Shown: positions 38,660-46,491 of the stretch, one piece after another
Position numbering within the stretch: the first letter of the stretch is position 1
How the letters are laid out: each line of letters opens with the position of its first letter
DNA from: Thermoanaerobaculia bacterium
Lineage (GTDB): Bacteria; Acidobacteriota; Thermoanaerobaculia; Multivoradales; Multivoraceae
DNA length: 64,000 bases
Reading direction: 5' to 3'
Assembly: GCA_022823665.1 (NCBI GenBank)
Contig: JAJEHN010000001.1
Span: 310,001-374,000 of the forward strand
Program-made: the position numbers and the translations under genes
The notes under the pieces: generated by a model
Told to the model about the DNA's origin: nothing
Databases searched by the model: none
What the model saw: only the letters and a program-made list of their open reading frames with translations

Positions 38660-40660
38660 ATGCTTGGCCGGAGGCGACGTCGGGGTTTGAGGTGGCTTCC
38701 CGTCGGGCTGATGTTGGGACTCGGGGTCGCGGTCCTTGGTCAGGAATCCGACGACACGGACTGGCTGGTCGTTACGGGCAACGACGCGAGCCAGCGGTAC
38801 GCGCCGCTTGGGCAGATCGATCGGGACAACTTCCAGGAGCTCGAGGTCGCCTGGCGGTGGTCGTCGCCGGACAACGAGCTGATGACGGGGGATGGCCCAA
38901 CGACGGGGCGGCGCATGGTGCCCCGGAACCATGAGGCGATTCCGATCAAGGTCGGCGACCGGCTGTACGTGACGACGGGCTACGGGCAGATCGCGGCGAT
39001 CGACATCGAGCAGGGAACGAGTCTGTGGACCTACGATCCCCAGGCCTACGTTCATGGCCGGCCGACGAACCTCGGCTTCACGCATCGCGGGGCCGCGTAC
39101 TGGAATGATCCGGACCTGCCGGGCGAGGGAGGCCGGCTGGTCTGGGCCGGCGGCGACTCTTTCCTGCGCGCGGTGGACACGCTGAGCGGCGAACCGATCG
39201 CCGCGTTCGGGGACGGCGGCAGCGTCGACCTCACGCTCGGTCTGCACCGGGAAGTGTCGCGCCGCGTCTACAGCGTCAGTTCGCCGGTCACCCTCTGCCG
39301 CGACGTGGCGATCGTCGGCTCTTCGATCTCGGACGGGCCGCGCGCGCCGGAGGCCCCGCCGGGCGACGTTCGCGGATTCGACGTCCGCACCGGCGAGCAG
39401 CTCTGGACGTTCCATTCGATTCCGCAGGAAGGGGAACCCGGGCGCGATACCTGGGAGAACGGTTCGTGGAAGGTCAGCGGCAACACGAACGTCTGGACCC
39501 TGATGAGCGCGGACCCGGAGCTCGGCCTCGCCTACCTGCCGTTCGGCACGCCGACGAACGACTGGTACGGCGGGCACCGCCTGGGCGACAACCTCTACGC
39601 CGAATCGCTCGTCGCGGTCGACTGCGAGACCGGGGAGCGCCGCTGGCACTTCCAGATGGTCCACCATGGCTTGTGGGACTACGACCTGCCGACTTCGGCC
39701 ATCATCGGCGACATCGAGGTCGAGGGAAGCTCGATCCGGGCGGCGATGCAGCTTTCCAAGCAGGGTTTCCTCTACGTCTTCGACGCAAGCACGGGCGAAC
39801 CGGTGTGGCCGATCCTGGAGCGCGAAGTGCCCCAGACCGGCATCGTCGGCGAGCGGACGTCGCCGACGCAGCCCTTCCCCACCAGGCCGCCGGCCTTCGA
39901 ACGCCAGGGCCTCGGCCCGGACGATCTGATCGACTTCACGCTGGAGCTCCGCGGCGAGGCGATGGCCATCCTCTCCCGACACCAGCACGGGCCGATGTTC
40001 ACGCCGCCCACGGAACGCGGCACGTTCCTGATGCCCGGCTACGGCGGCGGCGCGAGCTGGCCCGGAGGCGCCTTCGACCCGGAGACGGGCATGCTCTACG
40101 TGCCGTCCTTCACCTGGCCCGTGGTCAACACGCTCCGCAAGCCGGACCCGAGCCGCTCGTCCTTCAACTACGTCGGCCGCATCACGAGCGACGTCCGCGG
40201 CCCGCGCGATCTGCCGCTGGTCAAACCGCCTTACTCGCGGGTCACCGCCTACGACATGAACCGCGGCGAGATCGCCTGGACCGTGCCTCTGGGCTACGGC
40301 CCGCGCCGCCATCCGGACCTTGCCGCGCTCGACCTGCCGGCACTGGGCTCGGGCGCCCGCGGCCACGTCGTGGCGACGAAGACGCTGCTGTTCGTGACCT
40401 CCGGCCGGTCGCTCGCACTTCGGGGGATCGACCGGGAGGCGACCGCGGAGGGCGCCGGACGCGACGACTGGCGCATCGAGACCCCGGCGCTGCGCGCATT
40501 CGACAAGGCGAACGGCGAACTCATCGGCGAGATCGAGTTGCCCGCGCACACCGACGGCAGTCCCATCACCTTCCTGCATCAGGGCCGGCAGTATCTCGTG
40601 TTCGCGCTCGGCGGCCGCGGCGCGCCGTTCGAGCTGATCGCCTACCGGCTGCCCACCTAA
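38660..40660 (+). CDS. PQQ-dependent dehydrogenase, glucose-dehydrogenase-like
   Basis: The ATG at 38660 gives a compact signal sequence (Arg-rich n-region, then LPVGLMLGLGVAVLGQ); an ATG at 38615, just outside the inverted repeat, is the alternative. The 666-residue protein has propeller motifs (DTLSGEPIAAFG, DVRTGEQLWTF, DCETGERRWHF) and the segment HHGLWDYDLPT with candidate catalytic Asp340 and a second Asp342, close to the HHDLWDxDxP pattern of membrane glucose dehydrogenases. It lacks the membrane-anchor domain of those enzymes and the Cys-Cys pair of methanol dehydrogenases. It is followed 10 bp later by a CocE-type hydrolase, so the two are likely co-expressed. The substrate is probably a sugar or polyol, by inference. 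Confidence 0.85.
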   Translation: MLGRRRRRGLRWLPVGLMLGLGVAVLGQESDDTDWLVVTGNDASQRYAPLGQIDRDNFQELEVAWRWSSPDNELMTGDGPTTGRRMVPRNHEAIPIKVGDRLYVTTGYGQIAAIDIEQGTSLWTYDPQAYVHGRPTNLGFTHRGAAYWNDPDLPGEGGRLVWAGGDSFLRAVDTLSGEPIAAFGDGGSVDLTLGLHREVSRRVYSVSSPVTLCRDVAIVGSSISDGPRAPEAPPGDVRGFDVRTGEQLWTFHSIPQEGEPGRDTWENGSWKVSGNTNVWTLMSADPELGLAYLPFGTPTNDWYGGHRLGDNLYAESLVAVDCETGERRWHFQMVHHGLWDYDLPTSAIIGDIEVEGSSIRAAMQLSKQGFLYVFDASTGEPVWPILEREVPQTGIVGERTSPTQPFPTRPPAFERQGLGPDDLIDFTLELRGEAMAILSRHQHGPMFTPPTERGTFLMPGYGGGASWPGGAFDPETGMLYVPSFTWPVVNTLRKPDPSRSSFNYVGRITSDVRGPRDLPLVKPPYSRVTAYDMNRGEIAWTVPLGYGPRRHPDLAALDLPALGSGARGHVVATKTLLFVTSGRSLALRGIDREATAEGAGRDDWRIETPALRAFDKANGELIGEIELPAHTDGSPITFLHQGRQYLVFALGGRGAPFELIAYRLPT

Positions 40661-40670
40661 GGAGTACACG

Positions 40671-42593
40671 ATGAAATCGAAGATCGGATTCCTGACGCTC
40701 TGTTCCGTCCCGCTCCTGGCCGCGGCCCTCGCCTGCGCTCCGGCCGGCGGCGACCTGCCGGCCGCCGGCGAGCACGCCGGCTTCGGCGCCTACACGCGGG
40801 AGGCGACCTACGACGGCGCCAACCGCTACTCGGTCTACGTGCCGATGCCGGACGGCGTCCGCGTCGCGGTCGACTACTTCATCCCGACCAGCGAAGGCGT
40901 CGAGGCCGCCGAACCGTTGCCGACGATCCTGCACTACACCCGCTACATCCGCGCCGTCGAGTACCAGGACGAAGACGGCAACACCGGGATCTCCTCGCAG
41001 GCCGAACGCGACCCGATCCTCCAGCACGTGCTGCACCGGGGCTACACGGTCGCCGTCGCCGACGCACGCGGCACGGGCGCCTCCTTCGGCGTGCACAACG
41101 GCGCCTTCTCGGTCGAGGAGACGGCGGACTCGTACCACATCATCGAGTGGATCGCCGCTCAGCCTTGGAGCGACGGCAACGTCGGCATGCAGGGCCGCTC
41201 CTACCCCGGCATGACGCAGTACCAGGCCGCGACCCAGGCGCCGCCGGCGCTCAAGGCGATCTTCGCCGAGATGGCCGGTCCGACGGCCTACGACTTCGTG
41301 TTCCGGGGCGGCACCTACAAGAACGAGTTCATCGAAACCTGGGGCGCCGGCACCATGATGCAGGACACCGCAGGCGGTGCGGCGCCGGTCGACGAGGACG
41401 CCGACGGGGCTCTTCGCGATGCCGCTGTCGAAGAGCACAACGCCAACCTCTGGGCCCACGAGATGATCGCGCAGGAAGGCTCCGGGCTGCGCGACTGGAA
41501 GCTCGGCACCGCGGACGGCGGCCACGTGTCCTGGGACACGATCGCGACGATCGACGACCGGGAATCGATGGACGCTTCCGGCATCGCGATCTACCACCTG
41601 GCCGGCTGGCTCGACATCTACGCCTCGCAGCAGCCCATGTTCTTCGCCAATCTGCCCAACGCGCAACTGAAGATGATGATCGGCCCCTGGATCCACAGCG
41701 GCGGCTATGGCGGCGACCTCCACAAGGCCGAGTTCCTGCGCTGGTACGACCACTGGCTCAAGGGGATCGACAACGGCGTGATGGACGAAGCCCCCGTCCA
41801 CTACTACGTGATGCAGGACAGCCACACCCTGCCGGACGACCCGGAAGTCGCGCTGAGCCACGACGAGGAGCGGGCCGAGGACCCCGCGGCCTGGACCGCG
41901 GCCGACTCCTGGCCGCCTCCGGGCCTCTCGACCCGCCGGTTCGCGCTCAAAGGCGGCGGCTCACTGGCCGATGGCCCGGCCGGCGACGCCGGCCAGGACG
42001 AGTACACCGTCGACTACTCCTCCTCCGTCGGCTCGTTCTCACGCTGGATGAACGGCCACGGCAGCCGGCGGCAGGATCGGCAAGGGACGACCTTCTTCGA
42101 CGAGCGCTCCGCCGAGAACGCCAGGGCGCTCACCTACACGACCGAGCCGATGACCGAAGCGATGACGATCACGGGCCACCCGATCGTCCATCTCTCCGTC
42201 ACGTCCACTCACGACGACGGCGACTTCTTCGTGTACCTGGAGGAGATCGACGCCGACGGCCGCTCGCACTATGTGACGGAGGGCGCGCTACGGGCCTCGT
42301 ACCGCGCCGTCGGCGAGGCGCCGTGGGACGACTTGGGCCTGCCCTTCCACCGCGGCCACGCGGAGGACCTGGAGCCGTTGCCCGACGAACCGGTCGAACT
42401 GCAGATCGACCTGATGGCCACCGCGATCACGATCGACGAAGGCCACCGCCTGCGCCTCACGATCGCCGGCGCAGACGCCGCCAACCACGCCCTCTATCCC
42501 GACCCGGAAGGCGTCGACGCGCCGACCATCACGGTGCTTCGAGGCGGCGAGGACGGTTCCTGGCTGGACGTGCCCGTCGACGAAGGCGGTTGA
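40671..42593 (+). CDS. CocE/NonD family (S15-type) hydrolase, putative lipoprotein
   Basis: The 640-residue protein has AAGGAG 6 nt before its ATG. The signal peptide ends in a lipobox-like ALAC with Cys22. An alpha/beta-hydrolase domain follows with DARGTGASFG at 131-140 and the nucleophile elbow GRSYPG (Ser177). The C-terminal third is a beta-sandwich typical of X-prolyl dipeptidyl and cocaine-esterase-type enzymes (GHPIVHLSVTSTHDDGDFFVYLEEID). Members cleave esters, amides or acylated amino acids. It is the downstream gene of the quinoprotein pair; the C-terminus ends 27 bp before a convergent gene. Confidence 0.9.
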   Translation: MKSKIGFLTLCSVPLLAAALACAPAGGDLPAAGEHAGFGAYTREATYDGANRYSVYVPMPDGVRVAVDYFIPTSEGVEAAEPLPTILHYTRYIRAVEYQDEDGNTGISSQAERDPILQHVLHRGYTVAVADARGTGASFGVHNGAFSVEETADSYHIIEWIAAQPWSDGNVGMQGRSYPGMTQYQAATQAPPALKAIFAEMAGPTAYDFVFRGGTYKNEFIETWGAGTMMQDTAGGAAPVDEDADGALRDAAVEEHNANLWAHEMIAQEGSGLRDWKLGTADGGHVSWDTIATIDDRESMDASGIAIYHLAGWLDIYASQQPMFFANLPNAQLKMMIGPWIHSGGYGGDLHKAEFLRWYDHWLKGIDNGVMDEAPVHYYVMQDSHTLPDDPEVALSHDEERAEDPAAWTAADSWPPPGLSTRRFALKGGGSLADGPAGDAGQDEYTVDYSSSVGSFSRWMNGHGSRRQDRQGTTFFDERSAENARALTYTTEPMTEAMTITGHPIVHLSVTSTHDDGDFFVYLEEIDADGRSHYVTEGALRASYRAVGEAPWDDLGLPFHRGHAEDLEPLPDEPVELQIDLMATAITIDEGHRLRLTIAGADAANHALYPDPEGVDAPTITVLRGGEDGSWLDVPVDEGG

Positions 42594-42620
42594 GGCAGCG
42601 GAGTTCGCTTCGTCACACTT

Positions 42621-43397
42621 CTACGGAGCAAGCTCCTGGCCGTCGCACTCCGCCACCACCAGGGTCCACACGCGAGGCGCGTTCCCGGAGTTCGCGTCGG
42701 CGTCTTTCTCCGGGAAGGCGTACCAGCCCACGAGCGGCGCGGCCACGCCCCGCTCTTCCGGGTCCAGCCTTGCTCGAAGCCTGACCCGGCCGTGCCGGTC
42801 GGCCTCCTCGCCGTCGCGTCGTTCCAACTCGACATCCGAAAAGCCGAGCACCTGCCGGTAACGGGGAAACAGGGCCTTGTACGCGCTCTCCTTGGCCGAA
42901 AAGACGAGCGTGAACATCTCCGCCTCCGTCAGGCCGCCGGCGCTTCCCTGCCGGAGACTCATCTCGCGCTCGTTCAGCACCCGCGCACCGAGCCGCCCGG
43001 CCTGCTCAGGTGAGACGACGCGTTCCACGTCGACGCCGAGGCCCCCATACCGGTCCGCCGCCGCGACCGCGGCGAAGCCGAAACCGGCGCCGTGGGATAT
43101 CGAGCCCACCACGCCCTCCGGCCACCGCGGGACATCGTCATGATCGCCGATGATCTCGCCCTCCGGAGCAGCGACCCCCAGCATCTGTCTCAGCGCGTAC
43201 GCGGCGCTGATCCGGCCGGCGAGGTACTCCCGCTGGCGCTTGTCGATGGCGCTCTCGAGGGCGGCAGGCAGGCTGAAGCCGAGCTGCCGAGCTTCCTCGA
43301 CCAGTTCCTCCAGCGGACCGATTTCGCGTGCCGCGACGCTGATGCCGCGGGGAAGGCTCTCCACGAGGCCCGGCGGCACCCCCCGCGCCGCGCTCAC
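42621..43397 (-). CDS. 4'-Phosphopantetheinyl transferase (EntD/Sfp superfamily)
   Basis: I start at GTG 43397, which overlaps the upstream TGA (GTGA); the open frame further upstream lies inside the DCC gene. The 258-residue protein has the three family motifs: SISH at 99-102, GVDVE at 121-125 (metal-binding acidic residues) and FSAKESAYKAL at 166-176. It transfers the phosphopantetheine arm of CoA to carrier proteins. The EntD-like layout suggests service to secondary-metabolite or fatty acid carrier proteins. No carrier protein, NRPS or PKS gene lies nearby. It is the last gene of a four-gene minus-strand operon. Confidence 0.88.
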   Translation of the reverse strand: MSAARGVPPGLVESLPRGISVAAREIGPLEELVEEARQLGFSLPAALESAIDKRQREYLAGRISAAYALRQMLGVAAPEGEIIGDHDDVPRWPEGVVGSISHGAGFGFAAVAAADRYGGLGVDVERVVSPEQAGRLGARVLNEREMSLRQGSAGGLTEAEMFTLVFSAKESAYKALFPRYRQVLGFSDVELERRDGEEADRHGRVRLRARLDPEERGVAAPLVGWYAFPEKDADANSGNAPRVWTLVVAECDGQELAP

Positions 43398-43855
43398 GCG
43401 AGAAAGTAGCGCCGCTGCTCCGGCGTCGGCACCGGACACTCGGGCAAACGCCGACCCACACGGAGGCGGTTCCTGGCCACGAACCGGTAGCCCCAGTCCA
43501 GCACCGACCGCGGCGCCATCCATGGAAGGAGCGCGAGCCAGCGCTCCGGTCCCCGCAACTGGGAAGCAAGCCAGATCACGGCCTCGCTGCGCACCTTGAT
43601 CTGGCCCGTTGGTGGCGAAGCCGAAGCGGTGCCGTCAGGCGCCGGCAGAATCTGCAGAACCATGCTGTCCACCTCCGCCAGATCGGGCCGGGCAGCGGTC
43701 AGGCGCTCGAACGCTTCGCCGTCCTGCGACGCGAACCGCACGCCGGGCGGTACGCCGCGGGACAGACACCTGGCCACCGACCAGTTGCAGAGCGCGCAGT
43801 CGCCGTCGTAGTAGACGATGGCCCTCGGCGGCCGGCGTTCGCGGCGCTCGTCCAT
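43394..43855 (-). CDS. DCC family (DUF393) thiol-disulfide oxidoreductase-like protein
   Basis: The 153-residue protein has the defining YDGDCALCN motif with Cys20 and Cys23, and the WLASQLRGPERWLALLPWMAP and YRFVARNRLRVG segments typical of this small family. The start is ATG 43855, 12 bp after the thioredoxin-like gene, and its stop overlaps the phosphopantetheinyl transferase start. The family is thought to have a thioredoxin-like redox role, but substrates are poorly known. The basic N-terminus (MDERRERRPPRA) gives no signal peptide, so it is likely cytoplasmic. Confidence 0.87.
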   Translation of the reverse strand: MDERRERRPPRAIVYYDGDCALCNWSVARCLSRGVPPGVRFASQDGEAFERLTAARPDLAEVDSMVLQILPAPDGTASASPPTGQIKVRSEAVIWLASQLRGPERWLALLPWMAPRSVLDWGYRFVARNRLRVGRRLPECPVPTPEQRRYFLA

Positions 43856-43867
43856 CCGGTAGCCGGC

Positions 43868-44386
43868 CTACCGGTTGGCCGCCTCGTCCAGCACCCGCAG
43901 GAAGGCTCTGCCGCTCATCAGGCGGGGTTCGCCGTCGACCATCTCCATCCGTTCGATGTACGAAGCCGTCTCGCCATCGGCGCTGTACATGACCAGGGTC
44001 GGATAGCCCCGCACGCCGAATCTCCGGGCAAGCTGGCTCTCCTGGCCGCCGGATTCGGGGTTCATCCGCACCGCGAGCACAGCGTCCAGGTAGCCGTCGA
44101 CCTCGTCGTCCGTCAGCAGTTCCCGCTCGAACTGCCGGCAGTACGGGCACCAGTCCGTGTAGATGTACAGGAACAGGGGCAGGCGGTCGCGCTGCTGGAC
44201 CTCGAGCGCCTCCGCCAACCCGGCGGCCCCTTCGTACCAGCCCTCGAAGTCGGGACGGACCACCGGCGAGTCGGAGGCCTCCGCCGGCGACGCAAGCGAA
44301 TGCACAACCAGGGCCGCCGTTCCGGCCAGCAGGAGCGCCGCGAGCGCTCCCCAACCGATCCTCCTGAGCTCAGGGCAACAGGTCAT
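43868..44386 (-). CDS. Membrane-anchored thioredoxin-like protein
   Basis: I start at ATG 44386; the longer frame upstream overlaps hflX. The 172-residue product has one hydrophobic N-terminal segment (WGALAALLLAGTAALVVHSL, residues about 12-31) acting as signal anchor or cleaved signal. A thioredoxin fold follows with active site TDWCPYCRQFE (Cys80, Cys83) and the cis-Pro segment GVRGYPTLVMY. A thiol-disulfide or surveillance role in the periplasm is likely. Two extra Cys (MTCC) precede the membrane segment and would face the cytoplasm. It lies 16 bp after hflX and 12 bp before the DCC gene, joining two redox proteins. Confidence 0.85.
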   Translation of the reverse strand: MTCCPELRRIGWGALAALLLAGTAALVVHSLASPAEASDSPVVRPDFEGWYEGAAGLAEALEVQQRDRLPLFLYIYTDWCPYCRQFERELLTDDEVDGYLDAVLAVRMNPESGGQESQLARRFGVRGYPTLVMYSADGETASYIERMEMVDGEPRLMSGRAFLRVLDEAANR

Positions 44387-44402
44387 GGCGGGTGTGATCG
44401 TA

Positions 44403-46103
44403 TCAGCGCGCGGCGGCCGCTCGCCCGCCCGACGGGTCCCCCGGCAGGAGCGGCGCGACCCGGCCCATCGCCTCTTCGGCACGGTCGATGAGTCGGCCGA
44501 AACCGGCTCGCGTGCGCGCGCTGACCGCGACCGCGTCGAGTTGGCCGGCCTTCCGTCGCGCCTGCTCTTCCGTCACCAGGTCGCACTTGTTCAACACGAC
44601 GAGAAGGGGCTTCGAGTCGAGCGAGAGCTCCTCGATCAGCCGCTCCACCGCCTCCACCTTCGTCCGCCATCCCGGATCGGCGGCGTCGACCACGTGGAGA
44701 AGAAGATCCGCGTCTCCGAGTTCCTCCAGCGTGGCCCGAAACGCCCGCACGAGATCGGACGGAAGCTCCGCGATGAAGCCGACCGTGTCGGTGATGACCA
44801 CTTCGCCTTCGCGCGGGAAGCGGATACGCCGACTCGTGGGATCGAGGGTGACGAACAGCTTGCCGGCGGTCTCGACTTCGCTGCGGGTCAACGCATTGAG
44901 CAGGGTGCTCTTTCCGGCGTTCGTGTAGCCGATCAGGGAGAGAACGGGCACCCGCCGGTCGCGCCGCCGGCTGCGAGCAACGTCCCGTTGCCTGGAGAGC
45001 TTCTCGACCTGCCGCTCCAGGTTGCGGATCCGGTCGCGAATCCTGCGCCGGCCCACCTCCAGGACCGTCTCGCCCGGGCCCCGGCCGCCGATGCCGCCCG
45101 TCAGTCGCGACAGGCCCGCGTCCTTCTCGGTCAGCCGCGGCAGCGAGTAGCGCAACTGCGCCAGCTCCACCTGGAGCTTGCCGTCGCGGGAACGCGCCCG
45201 CTGCGCGAACACGTCCAGGATGAGCTGGGTGCGGTCGATCGCCTTGAGCCCGGTCGCGTCCTCGAACGCCCGAGCCTGGGCGGGCTTCAGGTCGATGTCG
45301 AAGATCGCCACCTCGGCGCCGGCGCGCATGCTCTGGAGAACGATGTCGGTCAGCTTGCCCCGCCCGACGATCGTCCTCGGATGAACCCGCGACCGGCGCT
45401 GTCTCAGCGTCCCGGCGACGTCGACACCCGCCGAACGGACCAGTTCGACCGTCTCGGCGAAGTGGTCGTCCTCCGGACGCACGCCGATCACCAGAGCCCG
45501 TTCCCGCGTCGCCTCGCGGCCCCGCCGGTGGCGGCCGAACTCGCGCTCGACCTCGCGGATGGTTGCCGCGAAGTCGAAGTCCAGCGCATAGACCTGAGGC
45601 GCCTCGACGGTCAGAAAGGGTGAACCGTCGCCGCTGCCGGGACCCTCGCCAGCACCTGCCGTGTCGGCCGCCGAGGGCGAGAGGTAAGCGACCTCGATCG
45701 CACCGGCGGAGCCGTCCGCCTCGGCCTGCACCACGGCTACCAGGTCGAGGCGAAGCAGTGCGAGGTCGTTCAGATCGTCGGCGGAGAGCCCTTCTCCCCG
45801 CAGGTGGGTATGGACCAGGCGCAGGCGCCGGAAGCGTCCGGGACCGCCACGCAGACGACCGATGTCGGGAATCTCGAGCTGCCGCGCGTCGCCCACGATC
45901 ACCTTGCTGACCGCGCCGTCGCGGGTCAGCAGCACGCCTACCTGGCGGCCGATCTCGCGCGAGAGCGCGCACAGGTGCCGCGCCAGCTCGGTCGAGACCA
46001 CCTCGTCGGGGCGGACCTTCCGCCGGTACGTGCGCTCGAGAGCGCCTCGCTGCGCGGCCTTGAGTCCGCGAACGTCGCCGTGCAGCGCTCTCACTCGGAC
46101 CAA
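44403..46103 (-). CDS. hflX: GTPase HflX (long form)
   Basis: The 566-residue protein has the HflX domain with LTGGIGGRGPGET (about 334-345), P-loop GYTNAGKST (392-400), G3 DTVGF and G4 NKCD. HflX binds the 50S subunit and splits or rescues stalled ribosomes, often after stress. About 190 residues precede the canonical start compared with the roughly 430-residue E. coli protein; this extension (YRRKVRPDEVVSTELARHL onwards) matches the long HflX form known in some phyla. The start is TTG 46103, with GTG 46094 an alternative; neither has a clear Shine-Dalgarno. It heads the operon running to 42621. Confidence 0.93.
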   Translation of the reverse strand: MVRVRALHGDVRGLKAAQRGALERTYRRKVRPDEVVSTELARHLCALSREIGRQVGVLLTRDGAVSKVIVGDARQLEIPDIGRLRGGPGRFRRLRLVHTHLRGEGLSADDLNDLALLRLDLVAVVQAEADGSAGAIEVAYLSPSAADTAGAGEGPGSGDGSPFLTVEAPQVYALDFDFAATIREVEREFGRHRRGREATRERALVIGVRPEDDHFAETVELVRSAGVDVAGTLRQRRSRVHPRTIVGRGKLTDIVLQSMRAGAEVAIFDIDLKPAQARAFEDATGLKAIDRTQLILDVFAQRARSRDGKLQVELAQLRYSLPRLTEKDAGLSRLTGGIGGRGPGETVLEVGRRRIRDRIRNLERQVEKLSRQRDVARSRRRDRRVPVLSLIGYTNAGKSTLLNALTRSEVETAGKLFVTLDPTSRRIRFPREGEVVITDTVGFIAELPSDLVRAFRATLEELGDADLLLHVVDAADPGWRTKVEAVERLIEELSLDSKPLLVVLNKCDLVTEEQARRKAGQLDAVAVSARTRAGFGRLIDRAEEAMGRVAPLLPGDPSGGRAAAAR

Positions 46104-46491
46104 CCGGCGGTTTCGGGTTGCAAGTTCAAGAAACTGCTATGCTTGCCGCCACGGCGGCGACGCTGGCCCCATTCGGCACGCGCCGCGCACTCGATCGTAC
46201 GAGTCAGCGCTTGGCTTCAGCCTTTGTCCTTTAGACAGTCCGTCCATTCCGAGACGACTCACGTCGCCCGAGGGCCGTCCACACAGCCCGTGGTGCACCC
46301 AAGGCTATACCCGCCGCCTGGAATGACGATCCGGTTCTTCAAGCTTCTCGCGCAGGTGGAACTGCAGCGAACGCGGGGCAGCCGCCCGGCGGATTCCGTT
46401 CATGGAATCCCGCCGTGGCCGGGCACCCGCGCAACCGGAAGCGTCCCACCCGATTCAACCGACGGCGCACTCGCCGTCACCCGGAGACTTT
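46104..46491. other. 388-bp divergent intergenic region of hflX and the RNase E/G gene
   Basis: No gene is supported here. It begins with the least GC-rich stretch nearby (46115-46145), holding TATGCT, a possible -10 for the plus strand. A hairpin at 46388-46414 (GGATTCC / GGAATCC around GTTCAT, extended by a bulged GGC / GCC) lies about 80 nt before the RNase start. If transcription begins near 46150 the leader is over 300 nt, as is common for autoregulated RNase E messages. Confidence 0.5.

Noticed and set aside
38426..40669. 747-codon minus-strand open frame
   Set aside because: Antisense to the glucose-dehydrogenase-like quinoprotein; Arg/His/Val-rich translation without motifs.
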